A DNA stretch of 64,000 nucleotides from Nocardioidaceae bacterium (GCA_029266455.1 JAQSWV010000014.1:26306-90305); one strand, 5' to 3'; shown: positions 15,588 through 24,399, numbered from the stretch's first letter. Notes: generated from the letters alone by a model not told the origin. Numbers and translations are program-made.

Positions 15588-16475
15588 TCAGTCGACGCCA
15601 GGCTCGACCGGCGGTGGGGTGCGGCGCGCCGACACCACCAGACCGAGGCCGACGACGATCAGCACCAGTCCGGCGTACACACCGGCAGGCGGGGCCTGGC
15701 CGAGGAAGACGGCGGCCAGCAGCGCGGCGCCGGGGACCTCGAGGAGCAGCACGAGCGAGACGACGGTCGGCCCCATCGTCACCAGCAGATGGTTGAACAC
15801 CGAGTGTCCGAGCAGCTGCGCCGACAGCGCCACGGCTCCCAGCTTGACCCAGTCCTCGGTGGCGTATCCCGACAGCGCCTGGCCCCCGCCCACGCACACG
15901 ACCAGCAGCACCAGTGCACAGATGCCGTAGCAGAGGGTCGTGTACACCGTCGTCGACAGCGTGCGCCGCAGCTCGGCGCCCGTCCAGGTGTAGACGGCGC
16001 CGAAGATGCCGCCGGCCAGCGCCAGCAGGTCGCCGACCAGCGCCTCGGTCGAGACGGTGACGTCGACACCGGAGACCACGAGCACACCCGCGAACGCCGC
16101 GGCCAACCCGACCAGGACACCCCGCGAGACCCGCGCGCCGTACCACCGCCCGATCAGCACCACGAAGCCCGCCTGCAGGCAGACCAGGGCGGTCGCCGAG
16201 GCGACCGAGGTGAGCTGCAGAGCGGTGATCCAGCAGGCGAAGTGCCCAGCCAGCGTGAGCCCGGCCACCGCCAGGAGCCGGGCGTGGCGCCGGTCGAGCC
16301 GGGTCAGCTCACGTCGGCGGGAGCCGGCGGCCACCGGTACCAGCACCGCGGTGGCCAGAGCGTTGCGCCAGAACGCGATGGCGAGCGCGGGCGCCGCTAT
16401 CGAGGCCATCAACGGTCCGGAGGCGGAGACTCCGAGCACCCCCACGACCGCCAGCGCCCATCGCACGGAGGCCAT
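15588..16475 (-). CDS. EamA/DMT-superfamily transporter
   Basis: 295-residue integral membrane protein with about ten hydrophobic helices in two EamA repeats, beginning VRWALAVVGVLGVSASGPLM and with FWRNALATAVLVPVAAG, the usual end of helix 2. The second repeat starts near LVGDLLALAGGIFGAVYTW. Family members export amino acids, purines or other small metabolites by drug/metabolite exchange; substrate unknown. The ATG at 16475 gives the canonical N-terminus. Divergent from the MgtE-like gene across 89 bp. Confidence 0.9.
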   Translation of the reverse strand: MASVRWALAVVGVLGVSASGPLMASIAAPALAIAFWRNALATAVLVPVAAGSRRRELTRLDRRHARLLAVAGLTLAGHFACWITALQLTSVASATALVCLQAGFVVLIGRWYGARVSRGVLVGLAAAFAGVLVVSGVDVTVSTEALVGDLLALAGGIFGAVYTWTGAELRRTLSTTVYTTLCYGICALVLLVVCVGGGQALSGYATEDWVKLGAVALSAQLLGHSVFNHLLVTMGPTVVSLVLLLEVPGAALLAAVFLGQAPPAGVYAGLVLIVVGLGLVVSARRTPPPVEPGVD

Positions 16476-16564
16476 TGTGGGCGCTGCCCGGTGCTGGGAC
16501 GCCGGCCGCACCCCGCGGAGCGGCAACCGCGGCGACCGTCCGCGCCCGACTACCCTGAGCGACC

Positions 16565-17848
16565 GTGAGCGGCGCACCGACCCGGGTCTATGTCGCCCGG
16601 CTGGCCGGGCTGCCCGTCTACGACCCGCAGGGCGACCAGGTCGGCAAGGTGCGCGACGTGGTGGTGTCGATGCGCGGCACCAGCGCCCGTCGCCGCGTGC
16701 TCGGGCTGGTGCTGGAGGTCTTCGGCCGGCGCCGGATCTTCCTGCCGATCGGGCGGGTGACGTCGATCGACGCCGGGCAGGTCATCTCCACCGGGCTGGT
16801 GAACATGCGTCGTTTCGAGCAGCGCCCCGGCGAGACGCGCGTGCTCGGCGAGCTGCTCGACCGCACCGTACGCATCCCGGGCACGGATAAGACCGGCACG
16901 GTCTACGACATCGCGATGGAGCAGGACCGGAACCGTGACTGGTTCCTGGTCAAGGTCGCGGTGCGGCAGCGGTCGAGCCGGTTCGGGCGCAAGGGGCAGG
17001 ACCACGTGGTCGACATCGCCGACGCAGCAGGGCTGATCGGCGAGGAGGAGGGCCAGGACGCCACCAACCTCTTGGCGAGCTTTGACACGCTGCGTGCCGC
17101 CGACCTGGCCGATGCACTGCACGACCTGTCGCCCAAGCGCCGCCACGAGATCGTCGACGCCCTCGACGACGACCGGTTGGCCGACGTGCTCGAGGAGCTG
17201 CCCGAGGAGGACCAGGTCGAGATTCTCAGCCGACTCGACACCGAGCGCGCCGCCGACGTGCTCGACGAGATGTCGCCCGACGACGCGGCGGACCTGATCG
17301 CGGAGCTGCCCACGGAGACCGCCGAGACCCTGCTCGCACTCATGGAGCCCGACGAGGCCGAGGACGTGCGGAGGCTCCTCAGCTACGAGGAGCGCACCGC
17401 CGGTGGCCTGATGACGACGGAGCCGGTGATCCTCGCCCCCGATGCGACCGGCGCCGACGCGCTGGCCCAGCTGCGCCACCCGGAGCTCACGCCGTCCCTG
17501 GCCGCCATGGTCTACGTGTGCCGGCCGCCGCTGGAGACCCCGACCGGCAAGTTCCTCGGGATGGTGCACTTCCAGCGGCTGCTGCGTGAACCACCCTCGA
17601 CCCTGGTGAGTGCCGTCGCCGACAACGACATCGAGCCGCTGCGGCCCGAGGCGTCGCTTCAGGAGGTGGCCCGGCTGCTCGCCGCGTACAACCTGGTCGC
17701 CAGTCCCGTGACCGACGACAACGGTCACCTCGTGGGCGTCGTGTCGATCGACGACGTGCTCGACCACATGCTGCCGGAGGGGTGGCGCGAGCACGACGAG
17801 GTCGATGCCGCTCAGCGGCCCACCAGGGAGGCCGGCCGTGGCTCGTAG
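16565..17848 (+). CDS. Soluble MgtE_N/CBS-domain protein
   Basis: 427 residues with a PRC-barrel-like start (VYVARLAGLPVYDPQGDQVG), then acidic MgtE N-domain helical repeats (LHDLSPKRRHEIVDALDDDR, LPEEDQVEILSRLDTERAAD, MSPDDAADLIAELPTE), then a CBS pair (ERTAGGLMTTEPVIL; LVASPVTDDNGHLVGVVSI). The five-helix magnesium channel domain of true MgtE is absent, so this is not a transporter by itself. The C-terminal CBS unit usually binds adenine nucleotides. It overlaps the DUF1003 gene by 11 nt and mirrors the mycobacterial Rv1232c/Rv1231c pair near mrp. A regulatory partner for the adjacent membrane protein is an inference. GTG start. Confidence 0.88.
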   Translation: MSGAPTRVYVARLAGLPVYDPQGDQVGKVRDVVVSMRGTSARRRVLGLVLEVFGRRRIFLPIGRVTSIDAGQVISTGLVNMRRFEQRPGETRVLGELLDRTVRIPGTDKTGTVYDIAMEQDRNRDWFLVKVAVRQRSSRFGRKGQDHVVDIADAAGLIGEEEGQDATNLLASFDTLRAADLADALHDLSPKRRHEIVDALDDDRLADVLEELPEEDQVEILSRLDTERAADVLDEMSPDDAADLIAELPTETAETLLALMEPDEAEDVRRLLSYEERTAGGLMTTEPVILAPDATGADALAQLRHPELTPSLAAMVYVCRPPLETPTGKFLGMVHFQRLLREPPSTLVSAVADNDIEPLRPEASLQEVARLLAAYNLVASPVTDDNGHLVGVVSIDDVLDHMLPEGWREHDEVDAAQRPTREAGRGS

Positions 17849-18383
17849 GGACAGACGGTCGCGACTGGATGCCCCGGTCGACACCCGGAGGGCGCTGGTG
17901 CGGCGCCCGGAGTACGACGCCGAGCTGTTCGGCCGGGTCTCGGAACGGATCGCCCGCTTCATCGGGACGGCGAGCTTCATCGTCTGGATGACCGCGGTCA
18001 TCATCGTGTGGGTGCTGTGGAACACCCCCTGGGGCCCCGAGCGTCCCCGGTTCGACACCTACCCGTTCATCTTCCTGACCCTGATGCTGTCGCTGCAGGC
18101 GTCGTACGCCGCGCCGCTCATCCTGCTGGCCCAGAACCGGCAGGAAGGCCGCGATCGGGTGAACCTCGAGCAGGATCGGGAGACCAACGCGCGCGCCCAC
18201 GCCGACATGGAGTTCCTGGCCCGCGAGGTGGCGGGGCTGCGGATGGCGTTGGGTGAGGTCGCCACGCGCGACTTCCTGCGCTCAGAGCTCCGGGGCCTTC
18301 TGGGCGAGCTGGGCGGCCGCAGCGAGGGTGACGGTGATGCCGCCGGCGCCCCACAGAGCCGCGAGGGTTCCCGGCGGACGTAG
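17838..18383 (+). CDS. DUF1003 membrane protein
   Basis: 181 residues. Two transmembrane helices, ARFIGTASFIVWMTAVIIVW and YPFIFLTLMLSLQASYAAPL, frame the conserved W-x-x-W loop, and LAQNRQEGRDRVNLEQDRETN is the DUF1003 signature. A C-terminal helical region (HADMEFLAREVAGLRMAL) may form a coiled coil. GTG at 17838 follows GGGAGGCC and overlaps the upstream gene by 11 nt, indicating translational coupling. Function unknown; constant pairing with the MgtE-like protein suggests a two-part membrane system. Confidence 0.9.
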   Translation: MARRDRRSRLDAPVDTRRALVRRPEYDAELFGRVSERIARFIGTASFIVWMTAVIIVWVLWNTPWGPERPRFDTYPFIFLTLMLSLQASYAAPLILLAQNRQEGRDRVNLEQDRETNARAHADMEFLAREVAGLRMALGEVATRDFLRSELRGLLGELGGRSEGDGDAAGAPQSREGSRRT

Positions 18384-18393
18384 CATCGACACC

Positions 18394-19575
18394 ATGTCAC
18401 CCGCGGAGCCCACCGCCCAGCACGACAGCTCGACACCGTCTCTGGACCAGGTGCGCGCCGCCCTGGCCACCGTCAACGATCCGGAGATCAAGCGCCCGGT
18501 GACCGAACTGGGCATGGTCGACGACGTCACCATCGCGGCCGGCGGCGTCGTGAGCGTGCAGATCCTGCTGACGGTCGCCTCCTGTCCGCTGAAGGACACG
18601 CTCACCCGCGACGTGACGGCAGCAGTCAGCGGCGTTCCCGGGGTCGCGCGGGTCGAGGTATCGCTCGGTGTGATGTCGGACCAGCAGCGGCAGGGCCTTC
18701 GGGAGCAGTTGAAGGGCCCGGGCAGCACCCGGGACATTCCCTTCGCCTCGCCGGGCTCGCTGACCCGCGTGCTGGCGGTGGCCTCCGGCAAGGGCGGTGT
18801 CGGCAAGTCGTCGGTCACGGTCAACCTCGCGGTGACAATGGCTGCCCGCGGTCTGTCAGTGGGCGTCGTCGATGCCGACGTCTACGGCCACTCGGTGCCG
18901 GACATGCTCGGCATCGGCGACCGTCGGCCCACCCAGGTCGAGGACATGATCATGCCGGTGGACGCCCACGGGGTGCGCGTCATGAGCATCGGCATGCTCA
19001 AGCCGCGGCGCGACCAGGTGGTCGCGTGGCGCGGTCCCATGCTCGACCGGGCGCTGGTGCAGATGCTGGCCGACGTCTTCTGGGGCGACCTCGACGTGCT
19101 GCTGCTCGACCTGCCTCCTGGCACCGGAGACGTGGCCATCTCCTTGGGCCAGCATCTGGCCAACGCGGAGGTGGTGGTCGTCACCACGCCCCAGCAGGCC
19201 GCGGCCGAGGTGGCCGAGCGCGCCGGGACCATGGCCTCGATGATGCACCAGCGGGTCGCGGGCGTCGTCGAGAACATGTCGTTCCTGCCGTGCCCGCACT
19301 GCGGGCCGGGGCACCGGCTCGAGGTCTTCGGCTCGGGAGGCGGAGCTCGGGTCGCCGCCACCCTGAGCCAGCGCTTCGGCTACGACGTACCAGTTCTGGG
19401 TGAGGTGCCCCTGGACCCACGGTTGCGCGCCGGTGGCGACAGCGGTGTCCCTCTCGTGCTCACCGAACCCGATGCTCCGGCTGCCCGGGCGCTGGCGGAC
19501 GTGGCGGGCGGGCTCACCCGTGGCGGGCGGGGCCTGGCCGGCCTGCAGCTCGGGCTCACTCCGGTCGGCCGCTGA
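18394..19575 (+). CDS. mrp: Mrp/NBP35-type Fe-S carrier ATPase (ApbC)
   Basis: 393 residues. The N-terminal DUF59/MIP18 domain (VRAALATVNDPEIKRPVTEL, with VASCPLKDTLT) is followed by a P-loop ATPase: ASGKGGVGKSSVTVNLA is the deviant Walker A, VVDADVYGHSVPDML switch I, and LLLDLPPGTGDVAISLGQ Walker B. CPHCG near the C-terminus is the CxxC that bridges an Fe-S cluster between two subunits. It loads clusters onto apo-enzymes in the cytosol. ATG at 18394. It runs with the two upstream genes and tatB downstream on the plus strand. Confidence 0.93.
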   Translation: MSPAEPTAQHDSSTPSLDQVRAALATVNDPEIKRPVTELGMVDDVTIAAGGVVSVQILLTVASCPLKDTLTRDVTAAVSGVPGVARVEVSLGVMSDQQRQGLREQLKGPGSTRDIPFASPGSLTRVLAVASGKGGVGKSSVTVNLAVTMAARGLSVGVVDADVYGHSVPDMLGIGDRRPTQVEDMIMPVDAHGVRVMSIGMLKPRRDQVVAWRGPMLDRALVQMLADVFWGDLDVLLLDLPPGTGDVAISLGQHLANAEVVVVTTPQQAAAEVAERAGTMASMMHQRVAGVVENMSFLPCPHCGPGHRLEVFGSGGGARVAATLSQRFGYDVPVLGEVPLDPRLRAGGDSGVPLVLTEPDAPAARALADVAGGLTRGGRGLAGLQLGLTPVGR

Positions 19576-19576
19576 G

Positions 19577-19621
19577 TCCCGCGATGCTGGGGATGGGGGT
19601 CCCGCGATGATGGGGATGGGC
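19577..19621. repeat. Tandem ~22-bp duplication at the tatB start
   Basis: TCCCGCGATGCTGGGGATGGG and TCCCGCGATGATGGGGATGGG lie head to tail between mrp and tatB, differing at one base apart from a GG linker. The second copy contains the tatB start. The first copy holds a dead ATG in another frame. The G-rich unit (GGGGATGGG) may also serve as the ribosome site for the next copy. Confidence 0.8.
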
Positions 19622-19930
19622 TGGCCGGAGCTCTTGGTGGTCGGCATCGTGGCCGTGTTCGTGTTCGGGCCCGACCGGTTGCCGGAGCTGGCGAGACAGG
19701 CGGGGAGCTTCCTTCGCACTGTGCGGCGGATGGTGGACAGCGCCAAGAACGACCTGGCCCAGGAGCTCGGACCGGAGTTCAAGGACCTGAACCTGCGCGA
19801 TCTCGATCCGCGCGAGCTGGTCCGGCGCAACGTGCTCGAGGCGATGGACGAGGAGCAGCCGGTGGTGCCGAACGGCAAGCGACCCCTCAGGTACGGCGAG
19901 CGGCCTCCGTTCGACGCCGAGGCGACCTGA
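19607..19930 (+). CDS. tatB: Sec-independent translocase protein TatB
   Basis: 107 residues. A single N-terminal transmembrane helix (WPELLVVGIVAVFVFGPDRL) ends in the FGP hinge, followed by an amphipathic helix (LPELARQAGSFLRTVRRMVD) and an acidic tail (EFKDLNLRDLDPRELVRRN), the TatB pattern. It forms the receptor core of the twin-arginine pathway with TatC, not in this window. Three ATG codons (19607, 19610, 19616) open the frame and the true one is undecided. In mycobacteria tatB follows htrA in the sigE operon; here it is on the opposite strand behind mrp. Confidence 0.9.
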   Translation: MMGMGWPELLVVGIVAVFVFGPDRLPELARQAGSFLRTVRRMVDSAKNDLAQELGPEFKDLNLRDLDPRELVRRNVLEAMDEEQPVVPNGKRPLRYGERPPFDAEAT

Positions 19931-20055
19931 CCGCGTCATGCGCAGACGGGGCCGGCCGCCCGGGCGCCCTTGGAGGGACTGACCGAGCGGCCGGTCTGGA
20001 CCCTCACCATCGGGATGAGGCTTGTGGTCGCCGACGTACCGGGTAGCCGGCGGGC

Positions 20056-21039
20056 TCAGGGAAGGCGGGCGGACTCGGCCGAGGCGACGGCTGCCCGGTA
20101 GGCCTTGGTCTTGCCGGAGCTCTCGTTGAGGGGCCAGTAGACGCCGTCGCGGGAGTTGCGTGAGCTGTTGAAGTACGACACCGCACAGATCGTGTCGGTG
20201 TTGTTCTGGCACCAGCGCCACTGCTCGCTCCACCAGCTGGTGGCTCCGGGTTTGCCGTAGTACTCGGTCGCCCCGGTCTCTCCCAGGCCGATCATCTTGT
20301 CAGGGAAGCCGCGCGTGATGAGGAAGTCCTTGATGAACCCGACGCGTTGGGCGTAGCCGGCCATGGAGGCGTTCTGATAGAGGTCGATGCCGAGGAATGC
20401 GCAGTTGCCGAGGACATCGTTGGTGAGGAACTTGCCGGCGTTGGCGTCGCGGTTCTGGGGGTTGAAGGCCCAGTCACCGATGATGGGGACGAACCGGATC
20501 TTGGACGCGCCGATCTCGTCCCTGATCACGGCGCGGATGTGCAGGTACGCCGCGGCCCACTCCGCACCGGTGCCCGTGGTGTCGTTGGTCGGCTCGTGAT
20601 GGAACGTGAGCAGGGTCGGCTTCTGGTAGGCGGCGTAGCGGCGGGCCCGGGCGCGCAGGGCGCTGTCGTGGCTGCCTGAGGCGAGGGCGGCCCAGCCACC
20701 GGGCTGTGACGTCGGCGGTTTGAACGATAGCCACGGAAGCCGGTCGGCCGCGTGGTCGGCGGCGACGGTGGCGTCCTCGCGGCGGCCGTCGTCCCAGCCG
20801 TAGAAGGAACGCTGCAGGCCGACGTCGCCGGTGGCGGAGGTGGCGGCCGCGATGCCGGTGACGCTGGACATGCCGAGGAAGATCTTCCCTGGCTGATGCC
20901 CTCCCCACTGCCGGCCACCCGCGCGGCGCGGGGCGGCGGCCGCTGGTGCTGCCAGGGCGGGAACTGCGGCCAGGGCGGCAGGCACGGCGACGGCGCTTCC
21001 GAACAGGCGGAGCGCGGTGCGGCGGGAGAGGGTGTCCAT
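20056..21039 (-). CDS. Tat-exported glycoside hydrolase-like protein (GH26-like)
   Basis: 327 residues. SRRTALRLFGSAVAVPAALA near residues 5-24 is a twin-arginine signal with an Ala-rich cleavage region. The mature protein looks like a clan GH-A (beta/alpha)8 hydrolase: LLTFHHEPTND offers the acid/base Glu after His, and MIGLGETGATEYYG the nucleophile Glu, the GH26 arrangement; WSEQWRWCQNNTDTICAVSYF is the late barrel. It may cleave beta-mannan or another extracellular polysaccharide; specificity cannot be told. ATG at 21039 is chosen (12 codons upstream is another). It sits between tatB and htrA, and as a Tat substrate is oddly well placed. Confidence 0.78.
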   Translation of the reverse strand: MDTLSRRTALRLFGSAVAVPAALAAVPALAAPAAAAPRRAGGRQWGGHQPGKIFLGMSSVTGIAAATSATGDVGLQRSFYGWDDGRREDATVAADHAADRLPWLSFKPPTSQPGGWAALASGSHDSALRARARRYAAYQKPTLLTFHHEPTNDTTGTGAEWAAAYLHIRAVIRDEIGASKIRFVPIIGDWAFNPQNRDANAGKFLTNDVLGNCAFLGIDLYQNASMAGYAQRVGFIKDFLITRGFPDKMIGLGETGATEYYGKPGATSWWSEQWRWCQNNTDTICAVSYFNSSRNSRDGVYWPLNESSGKTKAYRAAVASAESARLP

Positions 21040-21365
21040 ATCCGTGACGTTATGACCACGTAGAGTGAGATCCAAACGTCGCGCGGGGACGCGATCACCC
21101 CACGGCAGGCTGTCGCGCCCGGGCTATACCCGTGTATTACCGGACGTACCGCCTCCGTCTCGGCGCTTCCCACCCCTCGGCGGTGATCACGGACCGTGAC
21201 CGCATGACGAGGACGGGACACCGGTCGACAGCGGGACGACTCCGGCCGACCCGACAAAACCCACCGATCGGCGCGCGGATGCCCCGTTCGGCCGATGCCG
21301 GCATCGCCGCCGATGGAGCCCTGTCCCGAAGGGGCACGTCCGTCCGGGTCGCGGGAAGGAGGTGC
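21040..21365. promoter_or_regulatory. 326-bp leader between htrA end and the glycosidase start
   Basis: No gene is evident. On the minus strand it contains a relatively AT-rich patch (TAATACACGGGTATAG, about 21125-21140) usable as -10 elements. It also holds a perfect 13-bp palindrome TCACGG-A-CCGTGA at 21187-21199, a candidate operator or stem-loop. The length and position suggest a long 5' leader for the glycosidase. I looked for a c-di-AMP riboswitch, common before actinobacterial wall enzymes, and could not match its core. Confidence 0.4.
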
Positions 21366-22772
21366 CTACCCCTCCTGCTCGCCGAGCGTGACCTGGGCGG
21401 TCAGCCGGTCGCCGTCTCGCACGTACTCGATCGCGACGGTCTCGCCGGGAACCCGGCTTCGGATGGTGACGATCAGCTCGATGCCGTCGGCCACCGGGTC
21501 GCCGTCGACGCTGCGGAGGATGTCACCTTGCTGCAGTCCGGCCTCCTCGGCCGGGCTCCCGGGGGTGACGGAGCTGATCTCCGCGGGCTGACCCTCGGTG
21601 CTGGTCACCTTGGCCCCGATCACCGGATAGACCGCCTCGCCCGTCTGGATGATCTGCTCGGCGGTCAGCCGTACCTGGTCGATCGGAATCGCGAAGCCGA
21701 CGCCGATGTTGCCTGCCGCTCCGCCGAGGCCTGCCCCGACGGTGGCGATGGCCGAGTTGACGCCCACCACCCTGCCCTGGAGGTCGACCAGTGGACCGCC
21801 CGAGTTGCCCGGGTTGATCGCAGCGTCGGTCTGGATGGCGTTGATGAACGAGGCATCCCCGCTGCCGCCCGCCGTCACCGGCCGGTCCACGGCGCTGACG
21901 ATCCCCGAGGTCACCGTGCTGGTGAGGCCGAGCGGTGATCCGAAGGCCACCACCGGCTGACCGACCTGGAGAGCTCGGGATGCCCCCAGCCGGGCAGGGG
22001 TCAGGTCGCGGGGCCTGATCGTCAGCACCGCCAGGTCGTAGGCCGCCGAGCGTCCGAGGAGCTCCGCCGGTCGTCGCGTGCCGTCGGCGAGCACCACGGC
22101 GATGGAGCCGTCGTCAGCGGCCGCCTCGATCACGTGGTTGTTGGTGATCACGCGGCCACGGCCGTCGAGGACGAAGCCCGACCCGGTGGAGCCCTGGCCG
22201 CCGTTGCGCACCTGGATCTGCACCACGCTGGGCAACAGGGTGTTGGCCACCTTGGCCACGTTGACGTTGCCGCTCGGTAGCGGGGCAGCATCCTCGCGGA
22301 TCGGGTCCACCCGGGAGATGTCGGAGGTCTGACTGCCGTCGCTGTCGAGAGCCACCACGCTCAGAGCGGCCAGCGTGCCGGCTACCAGCCCGACGACCGT
22401 CGCCACGGCGCAGATCGCGAGCCACGGCACGGGTCGCCGGGGGCCGCCGCCGGAGACTTCCTGGCCGGTGCCGTACTGCCCCGTGCCGTACTGGCCGGCC
22501 CCGTACTGGCCGGACCCGTACTGGCCGGAGTCGTACTGGCCGGACCCGTACTGGCCGGACCACTCCGGACTGCCGTAACCGGGGTACGGCGGAGTCGCAC
22601 GCGGGTGGAACAGCGACGCGGTGGCCTCCGGTTCTGCGGCCACCGGCGCCGACGACGGGGGTGCCGGGGCCGGCGCAGGAACGGCCTCAATCGACCGCTG
22701 TTGCTCGGCATCGGTGGCCGCCCGGCGCGACTCGTCGCCGGAAGGCACGCCCGGGCGCTCGTCGTCGGTCAC
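21366..22772 (-). CDS. HtrA/DegP-like membrane serine protease with PDZ domain
   Basis: 468 residues. A cytoplasmic Pro/Gln/Tyr-rich N-terminus ends in seven QYGSG-like pentapeptides, then one transmembrane helix (WLAICAVATVVGLVAGTLAA), an S1C trypsin fold with catalytic His (ITNNHVIEA), Asp (AAYDLAVLTI) and Ser (NPGNSGGPLV), and a PDZ domain (GSPAEEAGLQQGDILRSVDG). It degrades or processes misfolded envelope proteins outside the membrane. GTG 22772 is preferred over TTG 22790 because GGGGAG lies 8 nt upstream. It follows the anti-sigma gene, as htrA follows rseA in mycobacteria, implying control by the envelope-stress sigma factor. Confidence 0.92.
   Translation of the reverse strand: MTDDERPGVPSGDESRRAATDAEQQRSIEAVPAPAPAPPSSAPVAAEPEATASLFHPRATPPYPGYGSPEWSGQYGSGQYDSGQYGSGQYGAGQYGTGQYGTGQEVSGGGPRRPVPWLAICAVATVVGLVAGTLAALSVVALDSDGSQTSDISRVDPIREDAAPLPSGNVNVAKVANTLLPSVVQIQVRNGGQGSTGSGFVLDGRGRVITNNHVIEAAADDGSIAVVLADGTRRPAELLGRSAAYDLAVLTIRPRDLTPARLGASRALQVGQPVVAFGSPLGLTSTVTSGIVSAVDRPVTAGGSGDASFINAIQTDAAINPGNSGGPLVDLQGRVVGVNSAIATVGAGLGGAAGNIGVGFAIPIDQVRLTAEQIIQTGEAVYPVIGAKVTSTEGQPAEISSVTPGSPAEEAGLQQGDILRSVDGDPVADGIELIVTIRSRVPGETVAIEYVRDGDRLTAQVTLGEQEG
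22461..22560. repeat. 15-bp tandem repeats in htrA encoding QYGSG pentapeptides
   Basis: About seven copies of CCGTACTGGCCGGAC (plus strand) keep the reading frame and encode Gln-Tyr-Gly-(Ser/Thr/Ala/Asp)-Gly in the cytoplasmic N-terminus of HtrA. The near-identical copies point to recent slippage expansion. Confidence 0.9.
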
Positions 22773-22829
22773 TCTGGAGGCTCCCCGCAATCGTCAACAG
22801 TGCCCCTCCAGCATGACGCACGTGCCAAG

Positions 22830-23525
22830 TCACCGCCCGGCGATCACTCGCACCGACGCCGGGTCGAACCCGAGGGACTGTCCGGGCGGGACGGCAGGCG
22901 CCGTGGAGATGGCGGACTCCCCCACGCCGAGGCCGTGGGACAGCGGGATCATCGAGACCAGAGCCGTCGGGAGCGGCCCAGCCGGGACCAGGGCGGAGGC
23001 GAGCCCCACCGGGGAGAATCCGGCGGCAACCACAGGCGCCGCAGGGGCGGCATCCGCCACTGCAGAAGCGACGTCCACGCTGGCCGACGGCTGGGCGGTG
23101 TCAGCCGCTGCTGCCGATGCCACGTCGCTCGCCGCTACGCCGTTCGACGGGAGACCGGCCGGCGACGACCACACGGCCGCGACGAGCCACACCGCGGCAC
23201 CCGCCCCGATCGCGGCGCCCCGCAGCCTCCCGCTCGCGGCGTCGTGGTGACCGTCCCCGCACCTGGCCTGGTGCGCACGACGCACGGCACGGTCGCGTTC
23301 GGCCTGCGGCACGGTCATCAGCACGCTCAGCAGGTCGGGGGCCGGCCGCACCGCACCTGCCTCGGCCCGCAGCGAGACGGTTCGCCACTTGACCTGACGC
23401 TCAGCCCTCGCCGCCCGGGCGCACCGTACGCAGCGGGCGACATGGCTCTCGACCTCGGCCGCCGGAGGCCCCACCACCTCGCCGTCGACCCATGCCGCGA
23501 GCGCGGCTCCGTCGGGGCACCTCAC
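22830..23525 (-). CDS. Zinc-binding anti-sigma factor (RseA-like), membrane-anchored
   Basis: 231 residues. The N-terminal anti-sigma domain carries the ZAS motif H-x3-C-x2-C in [18 protein letters not shown] (about residues 26-43). A hydrophobic stretch, [17 protein letters not shown], is a probable membrane helix, followed by an Ala/Val/Pro-rich extracytoplasmic tail. GTG at 23525 overlaps the sigma gene stop (GTGA), so the pair is translationally coupled. It should hold the ECF sigma factor inactive until an envelope signal or oxidation of the zinc site releases it. Strict coupling and the downstream htrA support the RseA role of the mycobacterial SigE system. Confidence 0.88.
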   Translation of the reverse strand: MRCPDGAALAAWVDGEVVGPPAAEVESHVARCVRCARAARAERQVKWRTVSLRAEAGAVRPAPDLLSVLMTVPQAERDRAVRRAHQARCGDGHHDAASGRLRGAAIGAGAAVWLVAAVWSSPAGLPSNGVAASDVASAAAADTAQPSASVDVASAVADAAPAAPVVAAGFSPVGLASALVPAGPLPTALVSMIPLSHGLGVGESAISTAPAVPPGQSLGFDPASVRVIAGR

Positions 23526-24184
23526 GTGACGACGGTAACCGCGTCGAGGGGTCCGGAAAAGCGGGTGCGACCGGCCGCCGGAGCCCGGTGCGCCAGTGCG
23601 CTGCGCAGCATCCTGCGCCCGCGATGGATCCGTGACCGCACGGTGCCGAGCTTGACGTCGAGGACCTCGGCGATCTCCTCGTAGGACAGCCCCTCGACGT
23701 CGCACAGCACCACCGCTGCGCGGAACTCCTCCGGCAGCTCCCCGAGGGCCAGCTCGATGTCGGCATCGAACATCGCGTCGGTCACGTCGTGTTCGGAGGC
23801 CGGGGCGGCGCCCACCAGCCGCTCGACCGCGTCGTCGCCGAGGGCATCGAAGCGCAGCCGCGAGCGCCGTCGCGCCTTGTCGAGAAAGAGGTTGGTGGTG
23901 ATCCTGTGCAGCCAGCCGGGGAAGTTGTCCGGTGTGTAGGTGTGCAGCGAGCGGAACACGCGCACGAACACCTCCTGGGTGAGGTCCTCGGCCTCGTGCG
24001 GGTTGCCGGTGAGCCGGTAGGCGAGCCGATACACGCGGGCAGAGTGCTCGCGCACGATGCCCTCCCACGACGGGACATCTGTGCTCACGGCACCGGCTGC
24101 GGCCGTTCCGGACGGGCCTGGGCCGGCCGCGTGTCCGTCCGGGTCCCGGCGCCCGGTGACGCTGCGGCGCAACATGGCAGCCAT
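23522..24184 (-). CDS. sigE: ECF RNA polymerase sigma factor, SigE-like
   Basis: 220 residues. Region 2: [20 protein letters not shown], then [20 protein letters not shown] and [20 protein letters not shown]. Region 4: [20 protein letters not shown] then [20 protein letters not shown], a good helix-turn-helix. A 35-residue Gly/Ala-rich extension precedes region 2; internal in-frame starts (VSTDVPSW) could give shorter isoforms, as reported for mycobacterial sigE. Operon: sigma, anti-sigma (4-nt overlap), htrA. The divergent O-methyltransferase and the mrp/MgtE-like genes beyond reproduce the mycobacterial sigE locus, which responds to surface stress. Confidence 0.92.
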   Translation of the reverse strand: MAAMLRRSVTGRRDPDGHAAGPGPSGTAAAGAVSTDVPSWEGIVREHSARVYRLAYRLTGNPHEAEDLTQEVFVRVFRSLHTYTPDNFPGWLHRITTNLFLDKARRRSRLRFDALGDDAVERLVGAAPASEHDVTDAMFDADIELALGELPEEFRAAVVLCDVEGLSYEEIAEVLDVKLGTVRSRIHRGRRMLRSALAHRAPAAGRTRFSGPLDAVTVVT

Positions 24185-24399
24185 CCCCAGCTCCTCTCGC
24201 CGGCACCTGGACCCAGGACCCGGGGTCTGCCGTGCCGCGGACGGCGTCGGCCGTCAACAGGGCCCACGCTGCCGGTCCTCCCTGAGAGGACGATGAGAGC
24301 CCCCTGACGGTTGGTCAAGATCACGCCTGTGCGGCGCACCTCACGCCCCGAGGTACGCACTAGGCTGCCGCCACGGAGAACCGACGAGGGAGAGCCACC
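24185..24399. promoter_or_regulatory. Divergent promoter region of sigE and the O-methyltransferase gene
   Basis: 215 bp between two divergent starts. On the minus strand TTGACC (24317-24312) followed about 17 bp later by TCATCG is a possible housekeeping promoter for sigE, and TTGACG (24257-24252) another -35-like element closer to the gene. I did not find the GGAAC-type ECF -35 that autoregulation by SigE would need. On the plus strand GAGGGAGAG (24386-24394) is a strong ribosome site for the methyltransferase gene. Confidence 0.4.

Noticed and set aside
21040..21365. Cyclic-di-AMP (ydaO) riboswitch ahead of the glycosidase gene
   Set aside because: Position would be typical, but the conserved core strings were not found on the minus strand.
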